Positions 7,773 through 16,353 are shown, counted from the stretch's first letter. The stretch is DNA of 39,273 bases from Thioalkalivibrio thiocyanodenitrificans ARhD 1 (GCF_000378965.1 NZ_KB900536.1:219808-259080); one strand, 5' to 3'. Program-made: numbers and translations. Notes: generated from the sequence alone by a model not told the origin.

Positions 7773-9209
7773 ATGGAAACCGTCGCCCCGCACGGTCTGC
7801 GTTATCCCTCTCCTTCGCCTTGCCCAGCCTTCGGCCACACACGCGGCGTGGGCGGGAAGCTCCTTTCGGCTCTGGCGCTGACGGCCGCCTGCTCCACGGC
7901 GCAGGCGCTCGACGTCCGTTTTGACGGGCTGATCCAGTTCGCCAGCGGCGGGTCCGTTCATCTCATGCAGGACAATCTGTTTGAACGCCAGGAGTACCGC
8001 TTTGCCGGTGCCCGAGTCATCTTCCAGCCGTGGCAGTGGGATCCCGAGGAGCAGGAATGGATCTACCTTGTACAGCCGGGCGATACCTTCTCCTGGCGGT
8101 GGCACGATGTGGCGGACGGACGGCTGGTTGCATGGCACGACATCCGCTATCTGGGAGGCGAGAACCAGTGCTGGAGCAACGGCCACTGTGGACCCGGCGG
8201 TCGCTTCTCGGCGGGGGCGGCGACCGGCGTGTTCTGCATGCCGGACGAGTCCCGCCGCAGCGTGGCAACCTACTTCAATGGAAAGCCGATCGGATCGGAT
8301 GCCTTCCGGGCGACGCGCTTTGTGCCAAGGGTCGAGCCGGAGATCTCTGAGCGCCGGATCGAGCCTCGGCGCACCCGATCCGCCGAGGGGCAATCGACCC
8401 TCATCGGTGGGCGGGTGGTCGATGACCTGGGCTGCAACCAGGCCCTGCCGGGCGTGGAGGTGACCATCGAGGCCACCGTCAGGGGCGGCACCAACGGGCA
8501 GATCTATCTCGCGGAGAATGACATCGGCACGGGCCGGTTCCACGGCCTTGGCGACGGGGCCGTGCTCAACCCGGACGGTCCGCAGCAGAAGGATACCGTG
8601 ATCCGCGTCGAGACTGATGCGGGTGGCTACTTTCAGGCGCGGTATCAGGCGGAGGATCACGGCGCCGAGGAGCGCATCCGCTTCACGCCGAGGCGGCCTG
8701 CCACAGTCGCCGACCCGGAAGTGTTCGGATCCGAGTCCGGGGAGGATCTGCTCATTGCGGTCCCGGGGCTGGTGCGGATCACCTCCGAGCTGGCTCACGT
8801 GGGATTCGGCGATCGTGGCGGATGTCCCCACGACCCGAAACCCCACTGGCTCACCCCGGGCACCCTGGAGACTGTGATCACCCTGGCGGACATCTACTAC
8901 ATCGAGACGGGTCGGATGCTCTCGCTCAACGATGCGAGCTTGGAGCATGGCGGTGTGATCGCCAACAAGCTCAGGGATATCAGTCCAACGAAAGAGGCAC
9001 GGGATGCTCACTGCCATGATTCGCACCGGCAGGGGATTGATATCGATTTCAACAGCGTTGATATGGGGCGTGTGAACTTGAGGGTGGCGACGATCGAGTT
9101 TCGCGGGGAACCGTGGACTTTGCTGAAGTATCTGAACTATCTGGCGGGAAGGTTCGATGGTATCGACTTCCACGGAACAAGCTCAATTCATTACCGCTTT
9201 CCCGACTGA
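7773..9209 (+). CDS. Secreted LAS/M15-like putative peptidase with Ig-like domain
   Basis: The protein has 478 residues. ATG 7773 is chosen because GGAAGGGAG lies 7-8 nt before it. The N-terminus is long before a signal peptide (KLLSALALTAACSTAQA, cleavage expected before LDVRFDG). A middle region (GGRVVDDLGCNQALPGVEVTIEATV) looks like a carboxypeptidase-regulatory or Ig-like beta domain. The C-terminal domain has SLEHGGVI, then HRQGIDIDFN, then SIHYRF near the end. The H-x3-G-x-D-x-D and final H-x-R/F pattern is that of zinc DD-peptidases of the LAS superfamily (VanX, MepA, HedgehogN). Substrate is unknown. Its stop is 12 nt before the next gene, so the two are likely co-transcribed. Confidence 0.6.
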   Translation: METVAPHGLRYPSPSPCPAFGHTRGVGGKLLSALALTAACSTAQALDVRFDGLIQFASGGSVHLMQDNLFERQEYRFAGARVIFQPWQWDPEEQEWIYLVQPGDTFSWRWHDVADGRLVAWHDIRYLGGENQCWSNGHCGPGGRFSAGAATGVFCMPDESRRSVATYFNGKPIGSDAFRATRFVPRVEPEISERRIEPRRTRSAEGQSTLIGGRVVDDLGCNQALPGVEVTIEATVRGGTNGQIYLAENDIGTGRFHGLGDGAVLNPDGPQQKDTVIRVETDAGGYFQARYQAEDHGAEERIRFTPRRPATVADPEVFGSESGEDLLIAVPGLVRITSELAHVGFGDRGGCPHDPKPHWLTPGTLETVITLADIYYIETGRMLSLNDASLEHGGVIANKLRDISPTKEARDAHCHDSHRQGIDIDFNSVDMGRVNLRVATIEFRGEPWTLLKYLNYLAGRFDGIDFHGTSSIHYRFPD

Positions 9210-9221
9210 TGGGGGTTACTT

Positions 9222-10244
9222 ATGCCTGAAATAGTCAAATACTCAATCGCTTTGCCGCTATTTGTGCTGCTCAGCAGTCCCGCGCCATATGCAGCAGAGA
9301 AGAAGGATCCCTTCCTGCGCGATGACGATATCTCCATGACCTCGGTGACATTCAATGTAGGCCGCAATGCGCAGGGACTATTCGTCTATACCTACGACAT
9401 CAGAATGCCGACAGAGAACACTGGATCTGTTGGAACGTTCCGTCTGGATATCAGTTGTAGAGAATTGGTAGACCCACGCGGATTCAATTCGCGGGACTTT
9501 CCATCAGACGCCTTGCCGAGTGTGTCCCGTGACGGTAAGCATGTTCCGGTTGCCGTCGATGCGCCGTGGGGACAGTCTGGAATGTTTGGCATTTCCGAGA
9601 GCAACGCCGTGCACTGGGGGATGGTGGGTCTTCCTGGAGAAAACAAGCTTGGTCTTCAGCTTATTTCTCCGTATCCCCCTGGTGCCCGCGAATACCGTCT
9701 GGTTCCTAACATGCGGTACCGCGAGCACGAGTACGATTACAGTGACCTGGACCACGATGAGGACGTACCCTGGACGGATGACTTCACCGTCACCGGCATC
9801 ACCACGGGCCCCGCCTGCCCCGGCGAGGAGTACCCCGACGACGGCACCGAGCCCGATGTCCGCTTCCCCGGCAGTCCGTTCCGCGGGCAGCCCGATCAGC
9901 TCAACGAACTGCTGACCTACTCTGCCCCGCTGCGCGACCAGTTCCATGTGGAGGCGGGCACGCACGAGTTCGAGATGACCATCCACTACCACGAGACCAT
10001 CGACCCGCGAAGCTTCCGCGTGACGCCTGAGCGTAATCAATTGCGCCGCCTGTTCAACCCGCGTCCCGGCACGAGCGAGACGGTGCGCATCCCGCTCGAG
10101 CCGGGCAAGAACCGCATCGAGCTGCAGGTGCAAAGCCAGTTCACACCGCCCGGCCGGGCGACCACGCCTCCCCGCGAGACGCGCGGCCGGGAGGGCGTGA
10201 GTCTGGATCGGGATGTGTTCGTGATCCGGGTGGACGGGAACTGA
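9222..10244 (+). CDS. Hypothetical secreted protein, partner of the LAS-like protein
   Basis: The 340-residue protein has a clear Sec signal peptide (ALPLFVLLSSPAPYAAEKK). I do not recognise the family. The N-terminal half is beta-rich (SVTFNVGRNAQGLFVYTYDIRM, GTFRLDISCRELVDPRGF) and reads like a secreted beta-sandwich. An acidic linker (YSDLDHDEDVPWTDD) and a second beta domain (HEFEMTIHYHETIDPRSFRV ... VRIPLEPGKNRIELQVQSQ) follow, the latter resembling an Ig-like fold. Start ATG follows GGGGGTT. It lies 12 nt after the upstream gene, so the two products probably act together in the periplasm or outside the cell. The first 500 bp are less GC-rich than the rest. Confidence 0.6.
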   Translation: MPEIVKYSIALPLFVLLSSPAPYAAEKKDPFLRDDDISMTSVTFNVGRNAQGLFVYTYDIRMPTENTGSVGTFRLDISCRELVDPRGFNSRDFPSDALPSVSRDGKHVPVAVDAPWGQSGMFGISESNAVHWGMVGLPGENKLGLQLISPYPPGAREYRLVPNMRYREHEYDYSDLDHDEDVPWTDDFTVTGITTGPACPGEEYPDDGTEPDVRFPGSPFRGQPDQLNELLTYSAPLRDQFHVEAGTHEFEMTIHYHETIDPRSFRVTPERNQLRRLFNPRPGTSETVRIPLEPGKNRIELQVQSQFTPPGRATTPPRETRGREGVSLDRDVFVIRVDGN

Positions 10245-10256
10245 ACGCGCACGAGA

Positions 10257-10277
10257 GGGGTCAGGTTGAACCTCCCC
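10257..10277. terminator. Hairpin between convergent genes
   Basis: GGGG-(TC)-AGG-TTGAA-CCT-CCCC forms a bulged stem between the stop of the plus-strand gene (10244) and the stop of the minus-strand gene (10287). No clear T tract follows on either strand, so intrinsic termination is only possible. Confidence 0.4.
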
Positions 10278-10286
10278 GGAACAAAT

Positions 10287-11231
10287 CTATTCACCGGCCT
10301 CCAGATTCAGGTACACCCGGTTGATGTTCAGGCGATGCCACTCGTCGTAGTGCCTCAGATGACGAAACCGCGGCATCTCGCCCAGACGCTCTGTGGTTTC
10401 GTGAAGCTCCTCCCATTCATCGAGCCCCCGGCGCACCCCCGCCAGCAGGGCCGCCAGGTAGTCCCCGGTGTCGGCCCGGGAACGCGCCATGTCCGCCGCC
10501 ATCCCGTGGCCCGGGATCACATGCGCGGGGTCCAGGGCCTCCAGCTCCGCGAAGGCATCCAGCCAACCCCGGATATCACTCCAGGGGTGGATACCCAGGA
10601 TACGGTCGAGGTACACGACATCCCCGGTGAACACCGTATCCTCATTGGGGACCCACACCAGCACGTCGCCGGGGAAATGGGCATCACCGGCGTAGATCAC
10701 CTCAAGTTCCACACCCCCGAGGGTCACGGCATGGCGTTCCGCGTCCACGGGGTCGGGTGCGGGCAAGGGTCGGGTGCCCTCGAGCCGATCCGCCAGGATG
10801 CGCTCCAGGCGTGTCAGGTGCTGATCGGCGAATCGCGCCTGGGTCTCGGTGGTACGCCTCAGGGCGATGATCTCGGCACCACGCTCGTGGAAGTAATCGT
10901 TGCCGAGCCAGCGATGGTCCTGGCTGCCGCTGTTGATCACCCAGCGCACGGGCCGATCCGTGACCGTCGCGATGGCCTGCTCGATCCGCTCCGCCACCCA
11001 ACGGGACGGCCCGCTGTCGATCAGCACCACGCCGCTGTCGGTCACCACGAAGGCCAGGTTGTTATTGACGGCCTGATTTTCGTAGCTGCGCACGTCCAGG
11101 GAGCCCTTGAAGTAGTACACACGATCGGTCACCCGGATGGGTTCCAGGATGGCATCCAGTTCCATACCGTTGGCCATTGCCTCGCCGGACAATGTGAACA
11201 ACACGATTGCGAGGGTCCAGCGATGCAGCAT
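10287..11231 (-). CDS. Secreted metallo-beta-lactamase-fold protein (SoxH/quinoprotein-relay-like) with altered metal site
   Basis: The 314-residue protein has a signal peptide (TLAIVLFTLSGEAMA). The fold is shown by NNNLAFVVTDSGVVLIDSGPS, the metal-site loop NSGSQDHRWLGNDYF, GDAHFPGDVLVWVP, VFTGDVVYLDRILGIHP and the terminal HVIPGHG. In ordinary family members the loop reads NTHxHxDHxxGN; here the first two His are replaced (NSGSQDHRWLGN), leaving Asp-His. One zinc site is therefore likely lost or altered, while the overall layout resembles SoxH-like periplasmic proteins. SD GGAGAT lies just before ATG. Upstream sequence is cut by intron 3 and a RAYT remnant. Confidence 0.78.
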   Translation of the reverse strand: MLHRWTLAIVLFTLSGEAMANGMELDAILEPIRVTDRVYYFKGSLDVRSYENQAVNNNLAFVVTDSGVVLIDSGPSRWVAERIEQAIATVTDRPVRWVINSGSQDHRWLGNDYFHERGAEIIALRRTTETQARFADQHLTRLERILADRLEGTRPLPAPDPVDAERHAVTLGGVELEVIYAGDAHFPGDVLVWVPNEDTVFTGDVVYLDRILGIHPWSDIRGWLDAFAELEALDPAHVIPGHGMAADMARSRADTGDYLAALLAGVRRGLDEWEELHETTERLGEMPRFRHLRHYDEWHRLNINRVYLNLEAGE

Positions 11232-11293
11232 GCATATCTCCAGGGCAAAGGAAGGCGCCTCACCGAAGACGCGGATTCAGTATGATAAAAGAA

Positions 11294-11306
11294 CTGGGGA
11301 CACCCA
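11294..11306 (+). repeat. REP-like box at the 5' junction of intron 3
   Basis: CTGGGGACACCCA ends at the base before the intron 5' end. A related box precedes the intact RAYT (about 4278) and an inverted one follows it (7617). Confidence 0.4.
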
Positions 11307-11819
11307 GTGCGCCGAGATAAATCGGTAGAAGATTGGAGGTGAGATTCCTCTGCTTGGCAAGGGTTAGCCACCCACCGAGACCCCGAGTCATGGGCCGTTG
11401 TCCGTAAGGGCGGGGGTTAAGCGTTGACAGGGGAAGATGCAGGCCCAGTATTGAGCTCCGAAATCAACGTCGAGAGCGCCGACTCTGTTGGGTGAAGGGG
11501 AAGGCCATACCGGCGGCTGCGACATGGCAAGTAGCCGCCGAGGCTCTCCGGAGTCAGAGACCTGGAGCATGTGTTGATGTCTTCTATGCGGAACTCGGGA
11601 GATCCTGCTCACGATCTGCGCCCGTCCCGGCGTGGGTCGGATCCGGGGAAGTAAGTACATCGCCCGGCTGTCAACGTGAGCAGGAAGTCGGACAAGACCA
11701 TAGTAGCGAAGAAGCGAGCGAACAATGGGTACAGAGCGTGACACAGGAAGTCAGACTGCCCCCGGCGGAGCTCGTGGAGCGAAGGGTTTTGACAAAGAGA
11801 AAGCAGGATCGGACGGGGT

Positions 11820-13163
11820 GTGACGATGACACAGAGCATCGGGCAAACGCCGCCTGGACTGATCCGGCTACATGAAGCAGCAAGACGGGACCGTCGGCTG
11901 AGATTCAATAACCTCCTGCACCATGTCACGGTGGAGCTGCTGGAGAAGGCGTATTATGCCCTCAACCGCAAGGCAGCCTCCGGGGTCGATGGCGAGGACT
12001 GGAGCGGCTATGGAGAGGGGCTCCAGGAGCGGCTCATCGAGCTTCACCAGCGACTTCACACCAACCGTTACAAACCCCGGCACGTCAAACGGATCTGGCT
12101 CACCAAGGCCAACGGCAAACCGCGTCCGATCGGCATCACCGCCATTGAAGACAAAGTGGTCCAACAGGCCCTGGTGTGGATCCTGGAGGCGATCTACGAA
12201 AGTGATTTCCTCGGGTTCAGCTACGGGTTTCGGCCCGGCCGCTCGCAACATCAGGCGCTGGATGCCGTCTACATGGCGATCACCGTCAGGAAGACAAGCT
12301 GGGTACTGGATGCAGACATCAAGGGGTTCTTCGACGCCATCGACCACGACTGGATGATGCGGTTTCTGGCGCACCGGATCGCAGACAAGCGGATACTGCA
12401 CATTATCGAGCGCACGCTCAAATGTGGGGTGGACGAAGACGGCAAACGGGAAAGAACCGTGGTGGGGACGCCACAAGGTGCGGTGATCTCCCCCATCCTG
12501 GGGAACATCTACCTGCACTACGTTCTGGACCTATGGGCAAGCCAATGGCGTAACAGGAGCGCTGGAGGTGAAACGACCATCGTACGCTACGCCGATGACA
12601 GCATCATCGGCTTCCAGTACCGCGCCGATGGCCAGCGCTTTGAGGCTGAGCTAAAGGAACGGCTGGCGAAGTTTGGACTGAGCCTGAACGACGAAAAGAC
12701 CCACCTGATCGAGTTTGGCCGATTTGCCCAAAGCAATCGTGCCCGGCGTGCAGAGGGTAAGCCGGAGACCTTCGACTTCCTGGGGTTCACCCACGTGTGC
12801 TCAAGGCGGCGAAGTGACGGAGGCTTTTCCCTCAGGCGCTACACCATTGCCAAAAAGCAGCGGGAAAAGCTCGGCCAGGTCAAACAGGTGCTAAGGAAGA
12901 CCCGCCACCGGCATCCGTTTGATGTCGGGCGGTGGCTGCGCCGCGTCGTCCAGGGTTATCTCAACTACTTCGCCGTACCGGGAAACAAACAGGCACTTGA
13001 TGCCTTCCGGGCGGAAGTCTGCCGCGCATGGTTGAGGGCACTCAGGAGGCGAAGTCAGAAGAGCGCTGGGATTCCGTGGAAACGAATGACAGCCCTCATC
13101 AAGCATTTCATCCCCAGTGTCCGCGTACTACACCCATACCCGAATCAGCGGCTTTGTGTCTGA
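11820..13163 (+). CDS. ltrA: Group II intron reverse transcriptase/maturase (intron 3)
   Basis: This 447-residue protein has RT blocks AYYALNRKAASGVDGEDW, KPRHVKRIWLTKANGKPRPI, GFSYGFRPGRSQHQALDAV, WVLDADIKGFFDAIDHDWM, GTPQGAVISPILGNIYLHY and the catalytic VRYADDSIIGF. The domain 7 and maturase region contains FDFLGFTHVCSRRRSDGGF and VVQGYLNYFAVPGNKQALD. It ends HPYPNQRLCV without an HNH domain, as in RmInt1-like proteins. The ORF start is not certain: ATG 11826 is an alternative six bases later. Full length and intact motifs suggest an active or recently active intron. Confidence 0.92.
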   Translation: MTMTQSIGQTPPGLIRLHEAARRDRRLRFNNLLHHVTVELLEKAYYALNRKAASGVDGEDWSGYGEGLQERLIELHQRLHTNRYKPRHVKRIWLTKANGKPRPIGITAIEDKVVQQALVWILEAIYESDFLGFSYGFRPGRSQHQALDAVYMAITVRKTSWVLDADIKGFFDAIDHDWMMRFLAHRIADKRILHIIERTLKCGVDEDGKRERTVVGTPQGAVISPILGNIYLHYVLDLWASQWRNRSAGGETTIVRYADDSIIGFQYRADGQRFEAELKERLAKFGLSLNDEKTHLIEFGRFAQSNRARRAEGKPETFDFLGFTHVCSRRRSDGGFSLRRYTIAKKQREKLGQVKQVLRKTRHRHPFDVGRWLRRVVQGYLNYFAVPGNKQALDAFRAEVCRAWLRALRRRSQKSAGIPWKRMTALIKHFIPSVRVLHPYPNQRLCV

Positions 13164-13173
13164 CTCGATGTAG

Positions 13174-13207
13174 GAGCCGTATGCGTTAGTAGCGCACGTA
13201 CGGATCT
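13174..13207 (+). ncRNA. Group II intron domain V (intron 3)
   Basis: The hairpin GAGCCGTATGCG-TTAGTA-GCGCACGTACGGATC, about 34 nt, has the catalytic lower stem. It is located 10 nt after the RT stop codon and about 53 nt before the intron 3' end. Confidence 0.88.
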
Positions 13208-13260
13208 GTGCCGGGGGCCTGTCGAGCAAACTCAGCTATCCTTGCGAGACAGGGCTCTAC

Positions 13261-13499
13261 GGCGACTGATCCCTGGTGGCCCGTTACAGGGCCAGGGAGA
13301 CCGGATCCGGGGCAGAACGGGAAGCCGCCAGGGCCATGATCAAACAATGGCGCGAACGCTGCCGATCTGTCCTGGTTCATGCGAAGCCTCAACGAATAAA
13401 TACATGGCACGGCGCGCCAGCCAGGCTGCCGTGCGCCTCAAGCGGCGGTTCCTGAAGGGGATGAACCAGTTTCGTCAGTTATGTCAGGTACCGGTCTGA
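13261..13499 (+). pseudogene. Degraded RAYT transposase remnant
   Basis: Translation in one frame gives SLVARYRARETGSGAER followed by AARAMIKQWRERC, close to VLVTRYRAGKTATAAER / AQARAMIAEWRERL of the intact RAYT at 6772-7566. A frame change then gives LSWFMRSLNE followed by a stop. Most of the central part is missing, and the end reads VRLKRRFLKGMNQFRQLCQV, matching the C-terminal tail of the intact copy. The HUH half is absent. It starts at the 3' end of intron 3. Confidence 0.78.
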
Positions 13500-13589
13500 G
13501 GGCCGAAATACGGGCGAGGAGATGGTGGCGATTGTGACCGAAAGCAGTTGGAAGTCCCCGTGTGCGAGCATCCTGTGGAAAGGGAATCG

Positions 13590-13940
13590 ATGACCCCGTC
13601 GGCAAGTCGTCTGAAGTGGGGGGACAGGGCCCTGCGCATCGGGATCGCCGGGTGGTCGGTTTGGGCGATCCTGGTGTGGGTGGTTGACGATGCATTGGAG
13701 CGGCGCCGGATCAGTTACTCCGCCTTGCGGGCACTGTTCGGGTGGACAGAGCCGGGGTGGACCATCAAGTTTGTGTCGCTGACGACGTTCGCCATTCTGC
13801 TCGGCCTCACCCTGGCGTGCATTTTCATGGTGACGCTGCGCTTGCTCCTGTTATGGTTCGGTGCGTCCGCCTCGGGGCTGAGGTGGTGGTTCGCTGTCCT
13901 GATGCTCCAGGCCGCGGTGATCTACCTGTATATCGGATAG
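13590..13940 (+). CDS. Small integral membrane protein, unknown
   Basis: The 116-residue protein starts at ATG 13590 (SD AAAGGGA upstream). Three hydrophobic segments are visible: IGIAGWSVWAILVWVVDDAL, FAILLGLTLACIFMVTLRLLLLW (in part) and WWFAVLMLQAAVIYLYIG. The protein ends in the last helix. Basic residues lie at the N-terminus and after segment 1. I do not recognise the family. It is convergent with fccB, with a strong GC-rich hairpin between them. Confidence 0.6.
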   Translation: MTPSASRLKWGDRALRIGIAGWSVWAILVWVVDDALERRRISYSALRALFGWTEPGWTIKFVSLTTFAILLGLTLACIFMVTLRLLLLWFGASASGLRWWFAVLMLQAAVIYLYIG

Positions 13941-14098
13941 CGCTTTCATCCGCCAAACCGAAACAAAGGACATGTCTCGATGCCTGGCTTGCGGACCACT
14001 TCACGGAACCGTTCCAGCTCCGGTTGATCGCCGGGGCACGCGCCGCATCTGACAAGAGCTCCTGTTCCCCGGGCCGGCCAGGCGGACCGGGATCGGAA

Positions 14099-14124
14099 CG
14101 GGCGGGGCCAAGCGGCCCCGCCCG
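14099..14124 (-). terminator. GC-rich hairpin after the fccA-fccB operon
   Basis: An 11-bp stem, CGGGCGGGGCC pairing with GGCCCCGCCCG, has the loop AAGC and sits 7 nt after the fccB stop. No long T run follows, so termination strength is uncertain. The rest of 13941-14131 shows nothing further. Confidence 0.6.
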
Positions 14125-14131
14125 GTCGCGA

Positions 14132-15415
14132 TCAACCGAACATCTCGTGGGTAAGGTTGCTGTACCAGCTGTAGGCGTAGTCGACCTCGCGCCGGCGGAA
14201 CTCCTGCGGCGCATCGATGGGCGACACGCCACCCGCCACCTGCTCGATCGCCCCGTCGCCCAGGCGGTAGACGCCGGTCACCGAGAAGGCGTGCTCGGGG
14301 TTCCCGAAGCTGTAGCAAGTGTTGACGTAGGACGGCGCCGGGGGTTCCTGGCCATTCACAATGCTCGCGATGGCAAGTGCAGCCACCTTGCCCTGGGAAC
14401 TCGCGGCGTAGCCGGACTTAGGCATGGCGGCCGCCGAGGCCGCGTCGCCGATGACATGCACGTTCTCGGCGATCGTGGACTCGAAGGTATGACGGTTCAC
14501 CGGGCACCAGCCGGAGTCGTCGACCAGCCCGGCATCGCCGGCGATTCGCCCGGCCTTCTGGGGCGGGATCACATTGGCCACGTCGGCCTTGAACTGGTGA
14601 AACTCGCCGTGAAGGGTCATGGCGCGGGTGTCGACCCGCCTGATGCCCCCGTTGGTATCGGCGGCTCTCACCCACTCGAGTGTGCCAGGGTAGTACATGT
14701 TCCAGGCCTGCTCGAACAGCCCCTGCTTCGAGAAGGCATCCTTCGCATCGACAACGATGAGCTTCGCACGGGGCTTGTGGGTCCTCAGGTAGTTGGCGAT
14801 GAGCGAGGCGCGCTCGTAAGGCCCGGGCGGACAGCGGAACGGGTTCGGCGGGGCGGCCATCACCACCACGCCCCCGTCGGGCATGGCCTCGAGCTGCCTG
14901 CGCAGCAGCAACGTCTGGTCACCGGCCTTCCATGCATGGGGCATGGTCTGGCTCGCCGTCTCGTCATATCCCTCGATCGCGTTCCACCGGAGTTCGATGC
15001 CGGGGGAAAGCACTAGGCGGTCGTACTCGAAGGTCTGACCGGAGCTGGCTGTCACCTTCCGGGCGACCGGGTCGATGCCCACGACCGTGTCGTGAACCAC
15101 ATTGACGCCGTAGCGACGCAGCCCGTCATAGCCGTGTTTGATGCGATCGATCGGCAGCATCCCGCCGATCACCAGGTTGCTGAAATAGCACGTGTGGTAG
15201 GTCGGGTTCGCCTCGATCAGGGTCACATCGATGGACGGATCAGCCTTCTTCAGGTACCGGGCGGCCGTCGCACCACCGGAACCGCCGCCAACCACGACCA
15301 CCCGGGCCCTGGTGCCGCCGTGGGATCCGGCGTAGGCCCCGGCAACCGGCAGGCTCGCCGCAACACCGGTGACGCCGAGCGCCTTGAGGAAATCTCTGCG
15401 ATTGAACTGTGCCAT
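14132..15415 (-). CDS. fccB: Flavocytochrome c sulfide dehydrogenase, flavoprotein subunit
   Basis: The 427-residue protein oxidises sulfide to sulfur or polysulfide in the periplasm and passes electrons to the cytochrome subunit. A Tat signal opens it (NRRDFLKALGVTG, RR at residues 6-7), as expected for a FAD protein exported folded. The Rossmann motif VVVVGGGSGGATAARYL lies near residues 39-55. Conserved family sequences include NPTYHTCYFSN, the catalytic-cysteine region NPFRCPPGPYERA and a second Cys in SGWCPVNRHTFES. NVHVIGDAA closes the FAD site. The C-terminal FCSD domain has NTCYSFGNPEHAFSVTGVYR. ATG 15415 is preceded by AAGGGGGAAG. It lies 10 nt after fccA, clearly in one operon. Confidence 0.95.
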   Translation of the reverse strand: MAQFNRRDFLKALGVTGVAASLPVAGAYAGSHGGTRARVVVVGGGSGGATAARYLKKADPSIDVTLIEANPTYHTCYFSNLVIGGMLPIDRIKHGYDGLRRYGVNVVHDTVVGIDPVARKVTASSGQTFEYDRLVLSPGIELRWNAIEGYDETASQTMPHAWKAGDQTLLLRRQLEAMPDGGVVVMAAPPNPFRCPPGPYERASLIANYLRTHKPRAKLIVVDAKDAFSKQGLFEQAWNMYYPGTLEWVRAADTNGGIRRVDTRAMTLHGEFHQFKADVANVIPPQKAGRIAGDAGLVDDSGWCPVNRHTFESTIAENVHVIGDAASAAAMPKSGYAASSQGKVAALAIASIVNGQEPPAPSYVNTCYSFGNPEHAFSVTGVYRLGDGAIEQVAGGVSPIDAPQEFRRREVDYAYSWYSNLTHEMFG

Positions 15416-15425
15416 CACTTCCCCC

Positions 15426-16028
15426 TTACCGCTGCACAAAGAGTTCTGGCTGCTGCTGGCTCGCGTAGAAATGCAGCAGCGCCTCCAGGTCATCATCGGA
15501 CAGATCCGCCGTGTTGCGCTGCATACGACTGGGCTGCGAACGGTTGTGGTCCTTGAAGTCCCGGATGCTGTTCCTCAGGTAGGGAAGCCATTGTCCGGCC
15601 AGCACCATCGAATCCTCTTCGGGGACCGTGGCGTTCTCGGAATGGCAGCGCTCGCAGTGGTCCGCGTGGAGTTCGGCACCGCGGCTTGCCAGCGCGGCGT
15701 CAAACGACTGGGGGGCCGGGCGATACTGCAGCGAGGCGAAATAGCCGGCCATGATCTCGATCTCCTTCTCGGTGTAGCCCGCCGCGATGCGGTCCATCAC
15801 CGTAGCCGGGCGCCGACCGTCCTGGTAATCCAGCATGCTCATGATGAAGTATTCCTCAGGCATGCCCGCAAGCGATGGCGTGGCCGGTCCGACACTGACA
15901 CCTTCGTATCCGTGGCAGCTCGCACAACTGAAGCTGAGCATTTCGGCACTTGGCGGCGTGGCAAATGCCGGCCCTGATGCAAGCAGACCGGCGGCAATGA
16001 CGGCGGCGTGAATGATCCGTCGTTTCAT
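15426..16028 (-). CDS. fccA: Flavocytochrome c sulfide dehydrogenase, diheme cytochrome c subunit
   Basis: The 200-residue periplasmic diheme cytochrome accepts electrons from the FccB flavin. A signal peptide (residues 1 to about 24, HAAVIAAGLLASGPAFA) and two heme sites, CASCH (35-39) and CERCH (125-129), are visible. Met ligands are likely in SLAGMPEEYF and VLAGQWLPY-type regions; the second repeat shows DSMVLAGQW. Length fits a diheme FccA. ATG 16028 is chosen for the SD AGGAGGAG seven bases before; an in-frame upstream start at 16049 lacks one. It is the first gene of the operon. Confidence 0.93.
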   Translation of the reverse strand: MKRRIIHAAVIAAGLLASGPAFATPPSAEMLSFSCASCHGYEGVSVGPATPSLAGMPEEYFIMSMLDYQDGRRPATVMDRIAAGYTEKEIEIMAGYFASLQYRPAPQSFDAALASRGAELHADHCERCHSENATVPEEDSMVLAGQWLPYLRNSIRDFKDHNRSQPSRMQRNTADLSDDDLEALLHFYASQQQPELFVQR

Positions 16029-16353
16029 GACTCCTCCTACGGGTTTCAACGGTGGTTATATCGATCCATCGCAATCCCGGCTGCTTGTGAGGCGGCTGAG
16101 TCTCTCGACAGAGACCAACGGCCACTCACCTGCCCGGTGCGCGGATGGATCTGATCGGGCCAACCCGGTTGCCGCCTGCATGGGCGGTCTTGTTGGTGGC
16201 AGGACCCTTAATGAGAACCCTTCTATCTATGGTCGGTTGCTGAGCTTGTTGGCTGTACCTCCTTGAAATCGGCGAAAGCTCTCTATTGGCCCATCAATTG
16301 CACTTATGAGCATCATTAAAGATGGATCATATCTACATGTTTTCCCGCCCGTC

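Larger units (their letters stand above)
11307..13260 (+). mobile_element. Group II intron 3, complete, next to a RAYT remnant
   Basis: The intron is about 1.95 kb. It starts GTGCGCCGAGATAAATCGG at 11307, has about 510 nt of 5' RNA domains, an RT ORF (11820-13163) and domain V (13174-13207). A domain VI hairpin (GCCTGTC ... GACAGGGC) follows, with the 3' end CTCTAC at 13260. RAYT-like sequence starts right after it. The 3' boundary is inferred from structure and could shift by a few bases. RT and domain V resemble the RmInt1-like (class D) group, a different lineage from intron 2. Confidence 0.88.

Noticed and set aside
13742-15016. 424-codon plus-strand frame over fccB
   Set aside because: fccB on the minus strand has full family motifs; the plus frame is a GC-skew artefact.
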